A DNA stretch of 46,023 nt from contig NZ_MTFE01000010.1 of the NCBI RefSeq assembly GCF_001953305.1, positions 724,359 to 770,381 of the forward strand, given 5' to 3'. Position 1 is the stretch's first letter. Every line of letters begins with the position of its first letter. The notes under the pieces are model-generated. The model did not search any database and was not told where the DNA came from. It worked only from the letters and a program-made list of their open reading frames with translations. Position numbers and translations under genes: made by a program. This document shows positions 34,311 through 44,700 of this stretch, piece by piece. This DNA comes from Cnuella takakiae. GTDB lineage: Bacteria > Bacteroidota > Bacteroidia > Chitinophagales > Chitinophagaceae.

Positions 34311-36785
34311 ATGAAAGGACTCCTGTGCTGGGCGGCCCTGCTCTTTGCCGCTGTTGGTTTTGCCCAAAAAAATACGAACCCCGTTTATGTAGACCCTTCC
34401 GGCGTGCTGCGCTGGACCGGAACAAAAAAAGAAGCCGCCTTTTTTGGCGTTAACTACACCGTTCCCTTTGCCTATGGATATCGCTCGCACAAAGCTTTGG
34501 GTGTTGATCCCGAAAAAGCCATTGATGCCGATGTGGCGCATATGTCCCGCCTGGGCTTTGATGCATTCCGGGTACATGTGTGGGATACCGAGATCACGGA
34601 TAGCGCCGGCAACCTGTTGCAAAACGAACACCTCCGCCTTTTTGATTACCTGCTGATGCGGCTGAAAGAGCGGGGCATCAAGATCCTGATCACGCCACTG
34701 GCATTCTGGGGCAACGGCTACCCCGAGCCGGACCAGAACACCGGTTCTTTTTCCAGCAAATACAACAAACGCCAGGTGCTGGTAACGCCACAGGCCATTG
34801 CTGCCCAGGAAACTTACTTGAAACAGTTCTTCCGCCACGTAAACTCCTATACCAAAACCACCTATGGCAACGACCCCGATGTGATTGCCATGGAAATCAA
34901 TAACGAACCCCACCACAGCGGACCCAAGCCCGCGGTGACGGATTATATCAACCGGATGGCTGCCGCCGTACGTAGCACCGGATGGACCAAGCCTGTTTTT
35001 TACAATATCTCCGAATCGCCGGCTTATGCCGATGCCGTTGCCGCTGCTAAAGTGGATGGGCACAGTTTCCAGTGGTATCCAACAGGGCTGGTGGCCAACC
35101 ATACCCTGCAAGGCAACTTCCTGCCCAATGTGGACCGTTACCATATTCCCTTTATCGATACCATTCCTGCCTTCCGCAACCGTGCCTGCATGGTGTACGA
35201 GTTTGATGCCGGCGATGTGATTGGCAGCTATATGTACCCTGCTATGGCCCGGTCATTCCGCACGGCAGGTTTCCAGTGGGCTACCCAGTTTGCCTACGAC
35301 CCGCTGTATACCGCACATGCCAATACGGAGTACCAAACGCATTACCTCAACCTGGCCTATACACCCGGAAAAGCCATTGGGCTGATGATTGCCGGCAAGG
35401 CTTTTCACCTGCTTCCCCGTGGTAAGAGCTATGGTACCTATCCCGCAGATTCTGTTTTTGGTGGTTTCCGGGTTTCCTACAGCCAGGACCTGAGCGAGTG
35501 GAATACCGATACCGCATTTTTTTATACCAACAATACCGCCTCCCAACCCGTTCAGCCTGCTGCCCTGAAGCATATTGCCGGTGTAGGCGCTTCACCGGTG
35601 GTGCGGTACGATGGTACAGGCGCCTATTTCCTGGATAAAGTGGGGGAGGGGCGCTGGCGTATAGAAATCCTGCCCGACGTGTTGCAGGTGGCCGATCCCT
35701 TTGGCAAAGCTGCACCTGCACGCACGGTACGCAGGCTGCTGGCAAATAGCCGTAGCCTGCAACTGCTGCTGCCGGGCGTTGGTACCCAAGGCAGGCTGTT
35801 TGGAGCAGATGGCAGCGAAGTGCCTGCACAGGGCGGTGCTGCCTGGCATGTAAAGCCTGGTGTGTACTACTTGGGCGGTGAAGTTGGTGTTGTGGGTGCG
35901 CAAAAACTGGAATACCCGGTGTTGCCCCTGGGTGCCGATTCGGTATTGTTGCTGCACCAGTCGCTACAAAGGGCAGGTGCAAAAGGCTTTAAGCTACACC
36001 TGGAAGCCGCGGGTACAGACAGCCTTTGGGCCGAACTGAACCACAGCACTGCCGGTTGGCGTACTGTGTCTGCAAGGAAATCAGGCGGTTTTGGATTTGA
36101 AATTGCGTTTCCTGCCGAGTTGCAGGTGGCTGGCGTGTTGCGCTACCGCATCATGGCCCGGGATGGCAGGGGGCAGGTGCATGTTTTTCCCGGCGATGCC
36201 AAAGGTGATCCTTTCCGTTGGGACGCACCTGCATCGGAAAGCTGGCAAACGGCTTTGTTACCTGCTGCCAGCCAGTGGGTGCTTTTTGATGCGGGCGCCG
36301 AAACCCAGCCAAGCATTTTTACCACCAACTGGCAAAAGCATAAAGTGGGTACCGAAGTGCGGGAGCAATATCCTTACCTATGGCAAAGCCTGGCCAGCAC
36401 GGCACCGGAAAAGGGGCCATACCTGGGTTGGCAGATGGAAACAGGCGATGCTTTCGGCAGCGCTTACACCCATATGCTGGTAAATGCAACCGGTACACCC
36501 GGAACAAAACTGAACCTTGCCCTGGTAACCCGGCAGGGACTTGCTCATACTTATACCCTCAGCCTGGGGACTGATGCCCATTATAAAATTCCTCTAGCAG
36601 CATTCAAAGCAGGTTCCAGGTTGCTGTTGCCCCGCCCTTATCCCGGCTTCCAGCCTTTACGCTTTACGGCACAGCCTGGTTTGGAACTCAACACTACTCA
36701 GTTCGACTTCCTACAGGTATGGCTGGAAGGCAGTACTTCTGCCAATCCTGGTGCGCTGCTTTTGCAAACTATAATTTTAGAGTAA
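34311..36785 (+). CDS. GH5-like (cellulase superfamily) exported glycoside hydrolase
   Basis: The 824-residue secreted protein has a signal peptide (MKGLLCWAALLFAAVGFAQ) and a GH5/clan A (alpha/beta)8 barrel over ~25-400: GVNYTVPFAYGY, FDAFRVHVWD, acid/base Glu199 in MEINNEPHHS and nucleophile Glu297 in MVYEFDAGD. The remaining ~420 residues look like beta-sandwich modules and include a carbohydrate-binding-like end (LDFL-type strands, FDFLQVWLEG). Beta-glycan specificity is the family norm, so its place beside a starch system is odd; it may serve a mixed substrate. ATG 34311 is chosen for the signal peptide and a TATCTTG box (34299-34305) five bases upstream, which suggests its own promoter. 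A terminator follows. Confidence 0.82.
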   Translation: MKGLLCWAALLFAAVGFAQKNTNPVYVDPSGVLRWTGTKKEAAFFGVNYTVPFAYGYRSHKALGVDPEKAIDADVAHMSRLGFDAFRVHVWDTEITDSAGNLLQNEHLRLFDYLLMRLKERGIKILITPLAFWGNGYPEPDQNTGSFSSKYNKRQVLVTPQAIAAQETYLKQFFRHVNSYTKTTYGNDPDVIAMEINNEPHHSGPKPAVTDYINRMAAAVRSTGWTKPVFYNISESPAYADAVAAAKVDGHSFQWYPTGLVANHTLQGNFLPNVDRYHIPFIDTIPAFRNRACMVYEFDAGDVIGSYMYPAMARSFRTAGFQWATQFAYDPLYTAHANTEYQTHYLNLAYTPGKAIGLMIAGKAFHLLPRGKSYGTYPADSVFGGFRVSYSQDLSEWNTDTAFFYTNNTASQPVQPAALKHIAGVGASPVVRYDGTGAYFLDKVGEGRWRIEILPDVLQVADPFGKAAPARTVRRLLANSRSLQLLLPGVGTQGRLFGADGSEVPAQGGAAWHVKPGVYYLGGEVGVVGAQKLEYPVLPLGADSVLLLHQSLQRAGAKGFKLHLEAAGTDSLWAELNHSTAGWRTVSARKSGGFGFEIAFPAELQVAGVLRYRIMARDGRGQVHVFPGDAKGDPFRWDAPASESWQTALLPAASQWVLFDAGAETQPSIFTTNWQKHKVGTEVREQYPYLWQSLASTAPEKGPYLGWQMETGDAFGSAYTHMLVNATGTPGTKLNLALVTRQGLAHTYTLSLGTDAHYKIPLAAFKAGSRLLLPRPYPGFQPLRFTAQPGLELNTTQFDFLQVWLEGSTSANPGALLLQTIILE

Positions 36786-36793
36786 TGAGATCT

Positions 36794-36820
36794 AACCCCG
36801 GTAACTAACCGGGGTTTTGA
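36794..36820 (+). terminator. Terminator after the GH5-like gene
   Basis: AACCCCGGT (36794-36802) pairs with ACCGGGGTT (36808-36816), followed by a T-rich stretch. Confidence 0.88.
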
Positions 36821-36979
36821 TTTTTTTAAAACAATCAGCTAAAGGCATGTCAAGCTCCTTATTTCGCTTATTGTTGATAAATTCCTGAAATAGACTCCAA
36901 ACCTTGCAGCAGTAAGGATGTTGTACTTGTCTGAAATGAAGGCTTCAGGTTGAATAAGGATAAAACTTTATTAAATTTT

Positions 36980-37039
36980 TTTGTTTTCTCTGAATCCATG
37001 TATTTTGTACACGATTTAAAAACGGTTGAGCTAAATCGT
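36980..37039 (+). promoter_or_regulatory. Promoter and operator-like inverted repeat before the second susC
   Basis: TTTG at 36980-36983 and TATTTTG at 37001-37007 could be the promoter. ACGATTTA (37011-37018) and TAAATCGT (37032-37039) are an 8-bp inverted repeat 13 bases apart. ATGT-N7-ACAC at 36998-37012 is a one-mismatch version of the operator at 23669 and 28368 but has no partner at 24 bp. Confidence 0.45.
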
Positions 37040-37070
37040 TATTAGATCAACTAACGTAAACCTCTGCAAT

Positions 37071-40000
37071 ATGAACTTCAAACGATTGCTCGCAGCCGTA
37101 GGGCTGTTTGTGCTTACCCTTGTGTATGCACTCCCCGCAAACGCCCAAACCCGCACGGTAACCGGAAGGATTACTGATAGCCGCGGTCAGGGTATTGCCG
37201 GTGTATCAGTAGTGGCTAAAGGTACCGCAGTAGGTACCCAAACGGATGCCAATGGCAATTACAGCCTGTCAGTTCCCGAAAATGCAAAATCTCTTTCCAT
37301 CACTGCCGTAGGTTACGGCGAACAGGACCTGCCAATCTCCGGCAGCGCTGTAAACGTAACCCTGGAAACTGCCGCAGCCAACCTCAACGAGGTAGTGGTA
37401 GTGGGTTATGGCACCCAGCGTCGTAAAGACGTTACCGGTTCCATTGCCACGGTTACTTCCAAGGATTTCAATAAGGGTGTGCAAGTGTCGCCCGACCAGT
37501 TGATCCAGGGTAAGGTAGCCGGTGTGCAGATCCTCAACAACAGCGGCCAGCCCGGTGCTGCCGTTAGTGTTCGTATCCGTGGCGCCTCTTCGGTACGTAC
37601 CGGCAACCAGCCCCTCTTTGTAGTAGATGGTGTGCCCCTTTCAGGTAACTCGGCCCGCCCCGGCTTTGATGCTCCCGGCGGCCTGGGTGGAACCCCCGAA
37701 GGCAACCCCCTCAACTTTATCAACCCCAACGACATCGCCAGCATCGACGTACTGAAGGATGCCTCCGCGGCTGCCATCTATGGTTCGCGTGCTGCCAACG
37801 GTGTGGTGCTCATCACCACCAAGCGTGGCCAGAGCGGTGCGCCCAAAATTGATTTTAGTGTGTCGGCTGGTGTAAGCAATATGCTTCGCCAAATCGATGT
37901 ACTGGATGGCAACGAATACCGTGCTGCCCTGCAGACTTATGGTATTTCCAATGCCAACAACTATGGAGCTAATGTAGACGCCATGGATGAAATCACCCGC
38001 TCTGCTGGTGTACAGAACTACAACGTAGCCGTTGGTGGTGGCAACGAAAGCGGCCGCTACCGCCTGTCGCTGGGTTACCTCGATCAAAAAGGTATCGTAA
38101 TTGGTTCAGGCCTCAAGCGCATGGTGAGCAATTTCAATGGTGGCTTCAAATTCCTGGAAAGCAAGCGCCTGGGTTTGGACTTCAACATTATTGCCTCGCA
38201 GCAGCGCGAAGACCTGGCGCCGGTAACTTCCAGCGCTGGTTTTGAAGGCAGCTTGATTGGCCAGGCCCTCCAGTGGAACCCCACCCGCCCTTTGCGTAAG
38301 GCCGATGGTTCGCTCAACCTGAACTATACGGCTACCGATGGTTTCCCTGCCACAGCCTATAACCCGCTGGCTACTTCCGAGTTTTACAGCGACAAGGCCA
38401 AAGTGACTTCCATCCTGGCTTCGGTAACGCCTTATTTCAAGATCACCAACGACCTGGAATACCGCATGATCCTGGGTCTGAACTATGGTACCGGTATCCG
38501 CCGCTCGCAGGTTTCCAACCAGTCGGAAGTAAATGCCGTTCGCACCAATGGTGGCCAGGCATACTACTCCAACAACGAAACCATGAGCAGCCAGCTCACC
38601 CACACGCTGAATTATACAAAGGAGATCAGCGATAAGCTGAACCTGACTGCCCTGGTAGGTTACGAGTTCCAGCGTTTTGATGCCCAGGGTGTAAACCTCA
38701 ATGGTATTGGTTTTACTTCCAACGCCCGTCCTTACACCAATGTGTTCCAGGGCTCTTCGCGTACCCAGCGCAACTTTGGATCTTTTGCCGATCCTACCGT
38801 TGAACTGCAGTCTTATTTTGCCCGTGCCAACGTAAACATCAACGACCGCTTTATCCTTACCGGTACTTTCCGTGCCGATGGATCGAACAAGTTTGGTGGT
38901 AATAATAAATACGGCTACTTCCCTGCCTTTGCCGGCGCCTGGAATATTGGCAATGAAGATTTTGTAAAAGGTTCCTTCTTCAACAACCTGAAGCTGCGTG
39001 CCGGCTGGGGCCGTACGGGCAACCAGGAGTTCCCTGCAGGTGCTGCCCTCGACGTGTTTGAATACACCGGCGAAGGTAATGGCGCTATCCGCCAGGCCAA
39101 CGTAGGCAACCCCGACCTGAAATGGGAAACCACTACCACTACCAACGTGGCTGTTGACTTTGGTATCCTCCGCAACCGCCTCAGCGGTAGCCTGGAATAC
39201 TTCTTCCGCCGCACCGACGACCTGCTGTTCAACTTTGAAGCCATTCCGCCGGCGCCTGCCGCCCGCTACTGGTCTAACCTGCCCTTTGGTTATGTACAGA
39301 ACTCGGGAATAGAATTTTCCCTGAACGGTTCTGTAGTGAACAAAAGCGATTTCAATGTTGACCTGGGTGTAAACGTAAGCTTCCTGCAGAACCGCCTGAA
39401 GGACTTTGCCAACGCCACCGGTGGCAACCGCCTCCTGATCCAAACCGGTGCCATCAGCGGCCAGGGTTTGACCGGTGCTTTTGCACAGCAGTTCCTCAAC
39501 GACCGTCCCCTGTACTCGTACAGCCTGGCCCACTACCTGGGTCTGGACCGCGACGGCAATGCGCAGTTTGAAGGTGGCGATGCCAACGATCCTGCCAACC
39601 GCCGTTATGCCGGCAGCCCCAACCCTACCACCCTGCTGGGCTTCACTGCCAACGTTGGTTACAAGAAGTTTTCTTTTACCGCCAACATGAACGGTGCACT
39701 GGGTCACTACATTTATAACAACACCACGCAGGCAGCCCTGGCCATTGGTAATATCGGTGGCAACCGTAACGTTGCAAATTCCGTATATAATCCTGCGCAG
39801 CTGGAAAACCGCGCCAACTCGCAGCCTGTGTCTGACCGCTACCTCGAGAAAGGCGACTACTTTAAAATGGCCAATGCCACACTGGGCTACAATGTGGGTA
39901 ATATTGGTAAACTTTTCCGTGGCGTAAATGTTTTCGTAACAGGCCAGAACCTTTTTGTGATCACCAACTACAGTGGTTTCGACCCCGAAGTGAACAGCCC

Positions 40001-40094
40001 CCGTCCCATCAACGACGTGCCTTCCTTTGGTATCGAGTACACGCCGTATCCTTCGGCCCGTACATTCACTATTGGTGCTAACTTTTCTTTGTAA
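37071..40094 (+). CDS. SusC-like TonB-dependent transporter, second pair
   Basis: The 1007-residue outer-membrane transporter has a signal peptide (MNFKRLLAAVGLFVLTLVYA, cut after ANAQ), a CarboxypepD_reg-like domain (~27-105), the segment NEVVVVGYGTQRRKDVTG, a plug (VRIRGASSVRTGNQPLFVVDG, DVLKDASAAAIYGSRAANGV) and a barrel ending TFTIGANFSL. It resembles the SusC at 28451 in architecture and plug sequence, but its barrel differs, so another glycan is likely. The partner susD starts 20 bp after its stop. The long minus-strand open frames across this gene are shadows. Confidence 0.96.
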   Translation: MNFKRLLAAVGLFVLTLVYALPANAQTRTVTGRITDSRGQGIAGVSVVAKGTAVGTQTDANGNYSLSVPENAKSLSITAVGYGEQDLPISGSAVNVTLETAAANLNEVVVVGYGTQRRKDVTGSIATVTSKDFNKGVQVSPDQLIQGKVAGVQILNNSGQPGAAVSVRIRGASSVRTGNQPLFVVDGVPLSGNSARPGFDAPGGLGGTPEGNPLNFINPNDIASIDVLKDASAAAIYGSRAANGVVLITTKRGQSGAPKIDFSVSAGVSNMLRQIDVLDGNEYRAALQTYGISNANNYGANVDAMDEITRSAGVQNYNVAVGGGNESGRYRLSLGYLDQKGIVIGSGLKRMVSNFNGGFKFLESKRLGLDFNIIASQQREDLAPVTSSAGFEGSLIGQALQWNPTRPLRKADGSLNLNYTATDGFPATAYNPLATSEFYSDKAKVTSILASVTPYFKITNDLEYRMILGLNYGTGIRRSQVSNQSEVNAVRTNGGQAYYSNNETMSSQLTHTLNYTKEISDKLNLTALVGYEFQRFDAQGVNLNGIGFTSNARPYTNVFQGSSRTQRNFGSFADPTVELQSYFARANVNINDRFILTGTFRADGSNKFGGNNKYGYFPAFAGAWNIGNEDFVKGSFFNNLKLRAGWGRTGNQEFPAGAALDVFEYTGEGNGAIRQANVGNPDLKWETTTTTNVAVDFGILRNRLSGSLEYFFRRTDDLLFNFEAIPPAPAARYWSNLPFGYVQNSGIEFSLNGSVVNKSDFNVDLGVNVSFLQNRLKDFANATGGNRLLIQTGAISGQGLTGAFAQQFLNDRPLYSYSLAHYLGLDRDGNAQFEGGDANDPANRRYAGSPNPTTLLGFTANVGYKKFSFTANMNGALGHYIYNNTTQAALAIGNIGGNRNVANSVYNPAQLENRANSQPVSDRYLEKGDYFKMANATLGYNVGNIGKLFRGVNVFVTGQNLFVITNYSGFDPEVNSPRPINDVPSFGIEYTPYPSARTFTIGANFSL

Positions 40095-40113
40095 ACAAAA
40101 AACGATTGTTGAT

Positions 40114-41646
40114 ATGAAACCTATTATAAAAACAATGGTAGTTGGTGCCGTGCTCGCCGGTATGGCAAGTTGTACCAAGCTTGACCCAAAGATCAACGCA
40201 ACCATTCCTGAAGAAGACTTCCGCCGCAATGCCGATATTCCCGGTTTGTTGCGCGGTGCCTATAACTCTTTCCGCGGACCTTTCCAGGACCAGACCGGTG
40301 TGTTCTCCCTGCAGGACATGACCTCGGACGACGCCATCGGGCCAACACGTGGCGGCGACTGGGACGATAACGGTGTATGGCGTGTGCTGCACACCCACAA
40401 CTGGACAGCCTCCAACCAGCGTATTGTAGACAACTTCAACAACCTGTTGCAGATTGTTTTCAACGCTACCAACGTGCTCGACTTTAACCCCAGCGCCAGC
40501 GTAGCCGCCGAAGCCCGTATGCTGCGTGCCTATGCCATGTTCTATGTGCTGGACCTGTACGACCAGGTGCCAGTGCGCGAGCCAGGCGAGAACCTGCTGC
40601 TGCCCGCACAGGTGCTGCAGGGTACTGCTGCCCTCGACCGCATCATCGCCGACCTGCAGGCGGCCCTGCCCAACCTGCCCGAAGCGCCGGTGTACCGCGC
40701 CAATAAGGCTGCAGCCCGTGCCCTGCTGATGAAGTGCTACCTCAACCGTGGCGTATATGCCAACCGCCAGCAGCCCACTTTTGCTGCTGCCGATATGGAC
40801 CAAGTAATTGCGTTGGGCAATGAGATTATCAATAGCGGGCGTTTCCAGCTGGATGATAATTTCTTCACGCAGTTTACGCCTGAGAACTCCGAAACTTCGA
40901 AGGAAATCATCTTCGCCAACCAGAATACGGAAACTGATGCTGGTAACGTGCGTTTCCACTATTTCGCATCTACCCACTACAACCAGAACCCCAGTGGCTG
41001 GAACGGCTTTACCACTTTGGCTACTTTCTACGACAAGTTTGAAGCTACCGACCAGCGTCGCGGTATTGCCTTCCCGCGCTTTACCGACAGCACGGGTATG
41101 CGTGTTGGCCTGCTGGTGGGCCAGCAGTTTGGCAAAGGTGGCGTGCCCCTGAAAGATCGTGCCGGCAACCCGCTGGTGTTTACCCGGGAAATTACCCCCA
41201 TTGTTACCGGCAACGTAGAGCTGCCTGGTATCCGGGTGGTGAAATACGTTCCCGACATGAAGCCCGACTACTCGGCGCCTAAAGATGTGGCCAGCAACGA
41301 CTATGTGCTGCTGCGCTACGCCGACGTGATGCTGATGGTAGCCGAAGCCCAGCTGCGTAAAGGAAATGCCGGTGCTGCCCTTGCCATCGTTAACCAGATC
41401 AGGGCCAAGCGGGGTGCTTCGCAGCTGGCTGCGGTAACCACCGACAACCTGCTCGATGAGCGTGGCCGCGAACTGTACTGGGAAAGCTGGCGCAGGAACG
41501 ACCTGGTGCGCTTTGGTAAATTCCTGGACCCCTACGGACCTACCAAGCCCAACAAGTCGGATGTGAAATACCTGGTATTCCCCATCCCTGGTAATGCCTT
41601 GGCGGTTAACCCCAACCTGAAGCAAAACCCTGGATACGCGCAATAA
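40114..41646 (+). CDS. SusD-like glycan-binding lipoprotein, second pair
   Basis: The 510-residue lipoprotein has the lipobox AGMASCTK (Cys20), N-terminal SusD helices (EARMLRAYAMFYVLDLYDQVPV), a central region (YRANKAAARALLMKCYLNRG) and the family end (DERGRELYWESWRRNDLVRF, YLVFPIPGNALAVNPNLKQN). It should lie as a lid over the SusC encoded just upstream. ATG 40114 gives the signal peptide; the longer open frame into the end of susC is rejected. No SusE gene follows; FG-GAP/UnbV lipoproteins come instead. Ligand unknown. Confidence 0.94.
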   Translation: MKPIIKTMVVGAVLAGMASCTKLDPKINATIPEEDFRRNADIPGLLRGAYNSFRGPFQDQTGVFSLQDMTSDDAIGPTRGGDWDDNGVWRVLHTHNWTASNQRIVDNFNNLLQIVFNATNVLDFNPSASVAAEARMLRAYAMFYVLDLYDQVPVREPGENLLLPAQVLQGTAALDRIIADLQAALPNLPEAPVYRANKAAARALLMKCYLNRGVYANRQQPTFAAADMDQVIALGNEIINSGRFQLDDNFFTQFTPENSETSKEIIFANQNTETDAGNVRFHYFASTHYNQNPSGWNGFTTLATFYDKFEATDQRRGIAFPRFTDSTGMRVGLLVGQQFGKGGVPLKDRAGNPLVFTREITPIVTGNVELPGIRVVKYVPDMKPDYSAPKDVASNDYVLLRYADVMLMVAEAQLRKGNAGAALAIVNQIRAKRGASQLAAVTTDNLLDERGRELYWESWRRNDLVRFGKFLDPYGPTKPNKSDVKYLVFPIPGNALAVNPNLKQNPGYAQ

Positions 41647-41666
41647 CTCTCTTGTCTATTTATTTT

Positions 41667-41702
41667 AAGAAAAAAGGTCATTGTGAAATGGCCTTTTTTC
41701 TT
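41667..41702 (+). terminator. Hairpin between the second susD and the FG-GAP gene
   Basis: AAGAAAAAAGGTCAT (41667-41681) pairs with ATGGCCTTTTTTCTT (41688-41702), one G-T pair included. The T run lies within the second arm, so it may end most transcripts of susCD before the next gene, only 27 bp ahead of that gene's start. Confidence 0.7.
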
Positions 41703-41729
41703 ATCCCTTATCATAGCTTTCCGGTGCGT

Positions 41730-44700
41730 ATGAAAAACTATTTGTGGCTTCTGTGTTTGCTGCTGGCTTGTGGGAAAAAACCGGAGCTTCCTGCCAACGG
41801 GTTGTTCCAGTTGCAGGAAAACAGTGGTATCAATTTTACCAACAAGGTGGAACACGATGCCAAATTCAATGTGTTCAGCTACCGCAACTTCTACAACGGC
41901 GGTGGTGTGGCCATCGGCGATATCAATAACGATGGCCTCGCTGATGTGTTCTTTACCGCCAACAGGAGCGATAACAAACTGTACCTGAACAAGGGCAACT
42001 GGAAGTTTGAAGATATCACCACTAAGGCAGGATTCAAGGCCAGCGGTAAATGGGGCACCGGCGTGGTGATGGTGGACATCAACAGCGATGGATGGCTCGA
42101 CATTTACGTGTGCAATGCCGGTTACCAGAAAGGTATTTCCAACGAAAACGAACTGTACATCAACAACCGCAACGGCACGTTTACTGAAGAAGCCGCCAAA
42201 TGGGGCCTCGCCGAAAGCGGCTATACTACCCATGCCGCCTTTTTTGATTACGACCTCGACGGGGACCTGGACTGTTATATTCTCAAGAACTCATTTCTGC
42301 CGGTAAATACCCTCAACTACGCCAACAAACGCGAGTTGCGTGCCGAAAACTGGCCCGTGCCCGATGTGGTGAAAGGTGGTGGCGACAAGCTGCTGCGCAA
42401 CGACGGCGGCCATTTCACCGATGTAAGCGAAGCCGCCAATATCTATGGCAGCCTCATTGGCTTTGGCCTGGGGGTAACCGTTGGTGATGTGAACGGCGAC
42501 CAGTATCCCGATATCTATATTTCCAACGACTTCTTTGAACGCGACTACCTCTACATCAACAAAAAGGACGGCACCTTTTCGGAAGAACTGGAGCAGTGGA
42601 CACAGCACATTTCGCACTCCTCGATGGGTGCGGATATTGCCGATATCAACAACGACGGGCACCCCGATATTTTTACCACCGATATGCTGCCCGGCGACGA
42701 CCTGCGCCTGCGCACCACCACCTCTTTTGAAAACTGGGATGTCAACCAGCTGAAGGTGCGTTCGGGCTTCTACAACCAGTTTCAGCAAAATACCCTGCAG
42801 GTAAACAATGGCGGGGGCAAGTTTCTGGAAACGGCATTTTACAGTGGGGTGGCTGCCACCGACTGGAGCTGGGGCGGCCTCATCTTCGATGCCGACAACG
42901 ACGGCCTTTCCGACCTTTTTGTGTGCAATGGCATTTACCACGACGTTACCGACCAGGATTTCATCGACTTTTTTGCCAACGAAGTGATCCAGAACATGGT
43001 ACTCACGGGTAAGAAAGACGAAGTGGACGGCGTGATCGGCAAGATGCCTTCGAGGCCCATTCCCAACCAGATGTTCCGCAACCGGGGCAACCTGCGCTTC
43101 AGCGATGAAACCACGGCCTGGGGCCTCGCAACCCCTTCCTTCAGCAATGGTGCCGCCTATGGCGACCTCGACAACGACGGCGACCTGGACCTGGTGGTGA
43201 ACAATGTGAACATGCCTTCCTTTGTGTACCGCAACCAGAGCCGCGAGCAGCTCAAGGATCATTATATCGGCATCCGCCTGCAGGGGGCTGCGCCCAACAG
43301 CTTTGCCATCGGCAGCACCATCAGGGTGTACAGCGGCGGCGTGATGCAAACCCGTGAGCTGGTACCCAGCCGGGGCTTCCAGTCATCAATTGATTATAAG
43401 CAGTTGGTAGGCTTAGGCAAAAATGCGGTTGTGGATTCGGTGGTGGTTACCTGGCCCGACCGCTCGGTGAGCGTGGTGCAAAAGCCTGCGGTTGATACGG
43501 TGCTCCTGCTGGCGCAAAAGGATGCAAAGTCGCGTGGGGCTATCATTGCCAAACCTGCCGTACAGCCACTGTTTGATTCGCTGGAGTCGGGTTTCGACAA
43601 GCATGTCGAGGACAGTTATGTAGATTTTTATTACGAACGCAATATTCCAGTCCTGCTCAGCCGCGAAGGGCCCAAGGCCGCCGCTGCCGACGTCAATGGT
43701 GATGGGCTGGAAGATGTGTATATCAGCGGTGCTGCCGGCCAGTCGGGACAACTGTACCTGCAAAATGCGGGTGGTGGTTTTGTAAAAAGACCCAACCCTG
43801 AGTTTGAACGCTTTGCACCACTTGAAGATGTAAGTGCGCTATTTTTTGATGCCGACAAGGACGGCGATGCCGACCTTTTTGTAGGCGCCTGCATGAGCCA
43901 GAAAGCCGACTTCGTGGGTGCCGGCCAAAACAGGTTGTTTAAAAATGACGGCAAGGGCAATTTCACGCTGGCGCAAAATGCGCTCCCCGGCGCCACCATG
44001 AACACCACCGCAGCCGTAGCTATGGATGCCGATGGGGACGGTGATACCGACCTGTTTATTGGCGGCCGCAATATGCCGGAGGATTATGGCATCGATCCTG
44101 CCAGCGCATTGTTTATCAACAATGGGCAGGGCAACTTTACCAACCTGCTGCGCGGCCCTGCTGCACAGATGGGTATGATCACGGGTGCTGCCGGTATCCG
44201 CCTGGCTAAAAACAGCGCCCCGGCACTGGTGGTGGCCGGCGAATGGATGGCGCCCCGCATCCTGCAATGGCAGGGCGGTACCCTCAAGGCTTTGCGCACC
44301 TCACTCGATACCTTGCAGGGATGGTGGCAGGCCCTCGAAACTGCCGACCTCGACGGCGACGGCGACGACGACCTGGTGCTGGGCAATATCGGCGAGAACT
44401 TCTACCTGCGTCCGGGCAAGACCAGTCCTGTAAAGCTGTGGGTCAATGATTTTGATGGCAATGGTGTAACCGATAAGCTCCTGTCGCGCACCGTGGCGGG
44501 CAGGGATATGCCGGTCTTCCTGAAGCGCGAGATCACCGAGCAGATCGTAAGCCTGCGCAAGGAAAACCTTAAACATGAAGCCTTTGCTGCCCGCTCCGTA
44601 CAGGACCTGTTCAGCGGAAAGCAGGTGGAAGCCAGCAAAGTCAAAACTTTTGATTATCCCTCGACGGTAATTGCCTGGAATGAAGGCGGCGGCAAGTTCC

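Noticed and set aside
36998-37012. ATGT-N7-ACAC as a true third starch operator.
   Set aside because: It has one mismatch in a half-site and lacks the partner site at 24 bp; kept only as a weak hint.
38106-40229. Long minus-strand open frame (707 codons) opposite the second susC, with similar frames opposite susD (40078-41643), GH97 (23911-25281), the FG-GAP gene (42291-43349) and the TonB receptor (80-1498).
   Set aside because: They lie wholly opposite clearly recognised genes, carry no recognisable domain, and are explained by codon use of the sense genes leaving few stops on the other strand.
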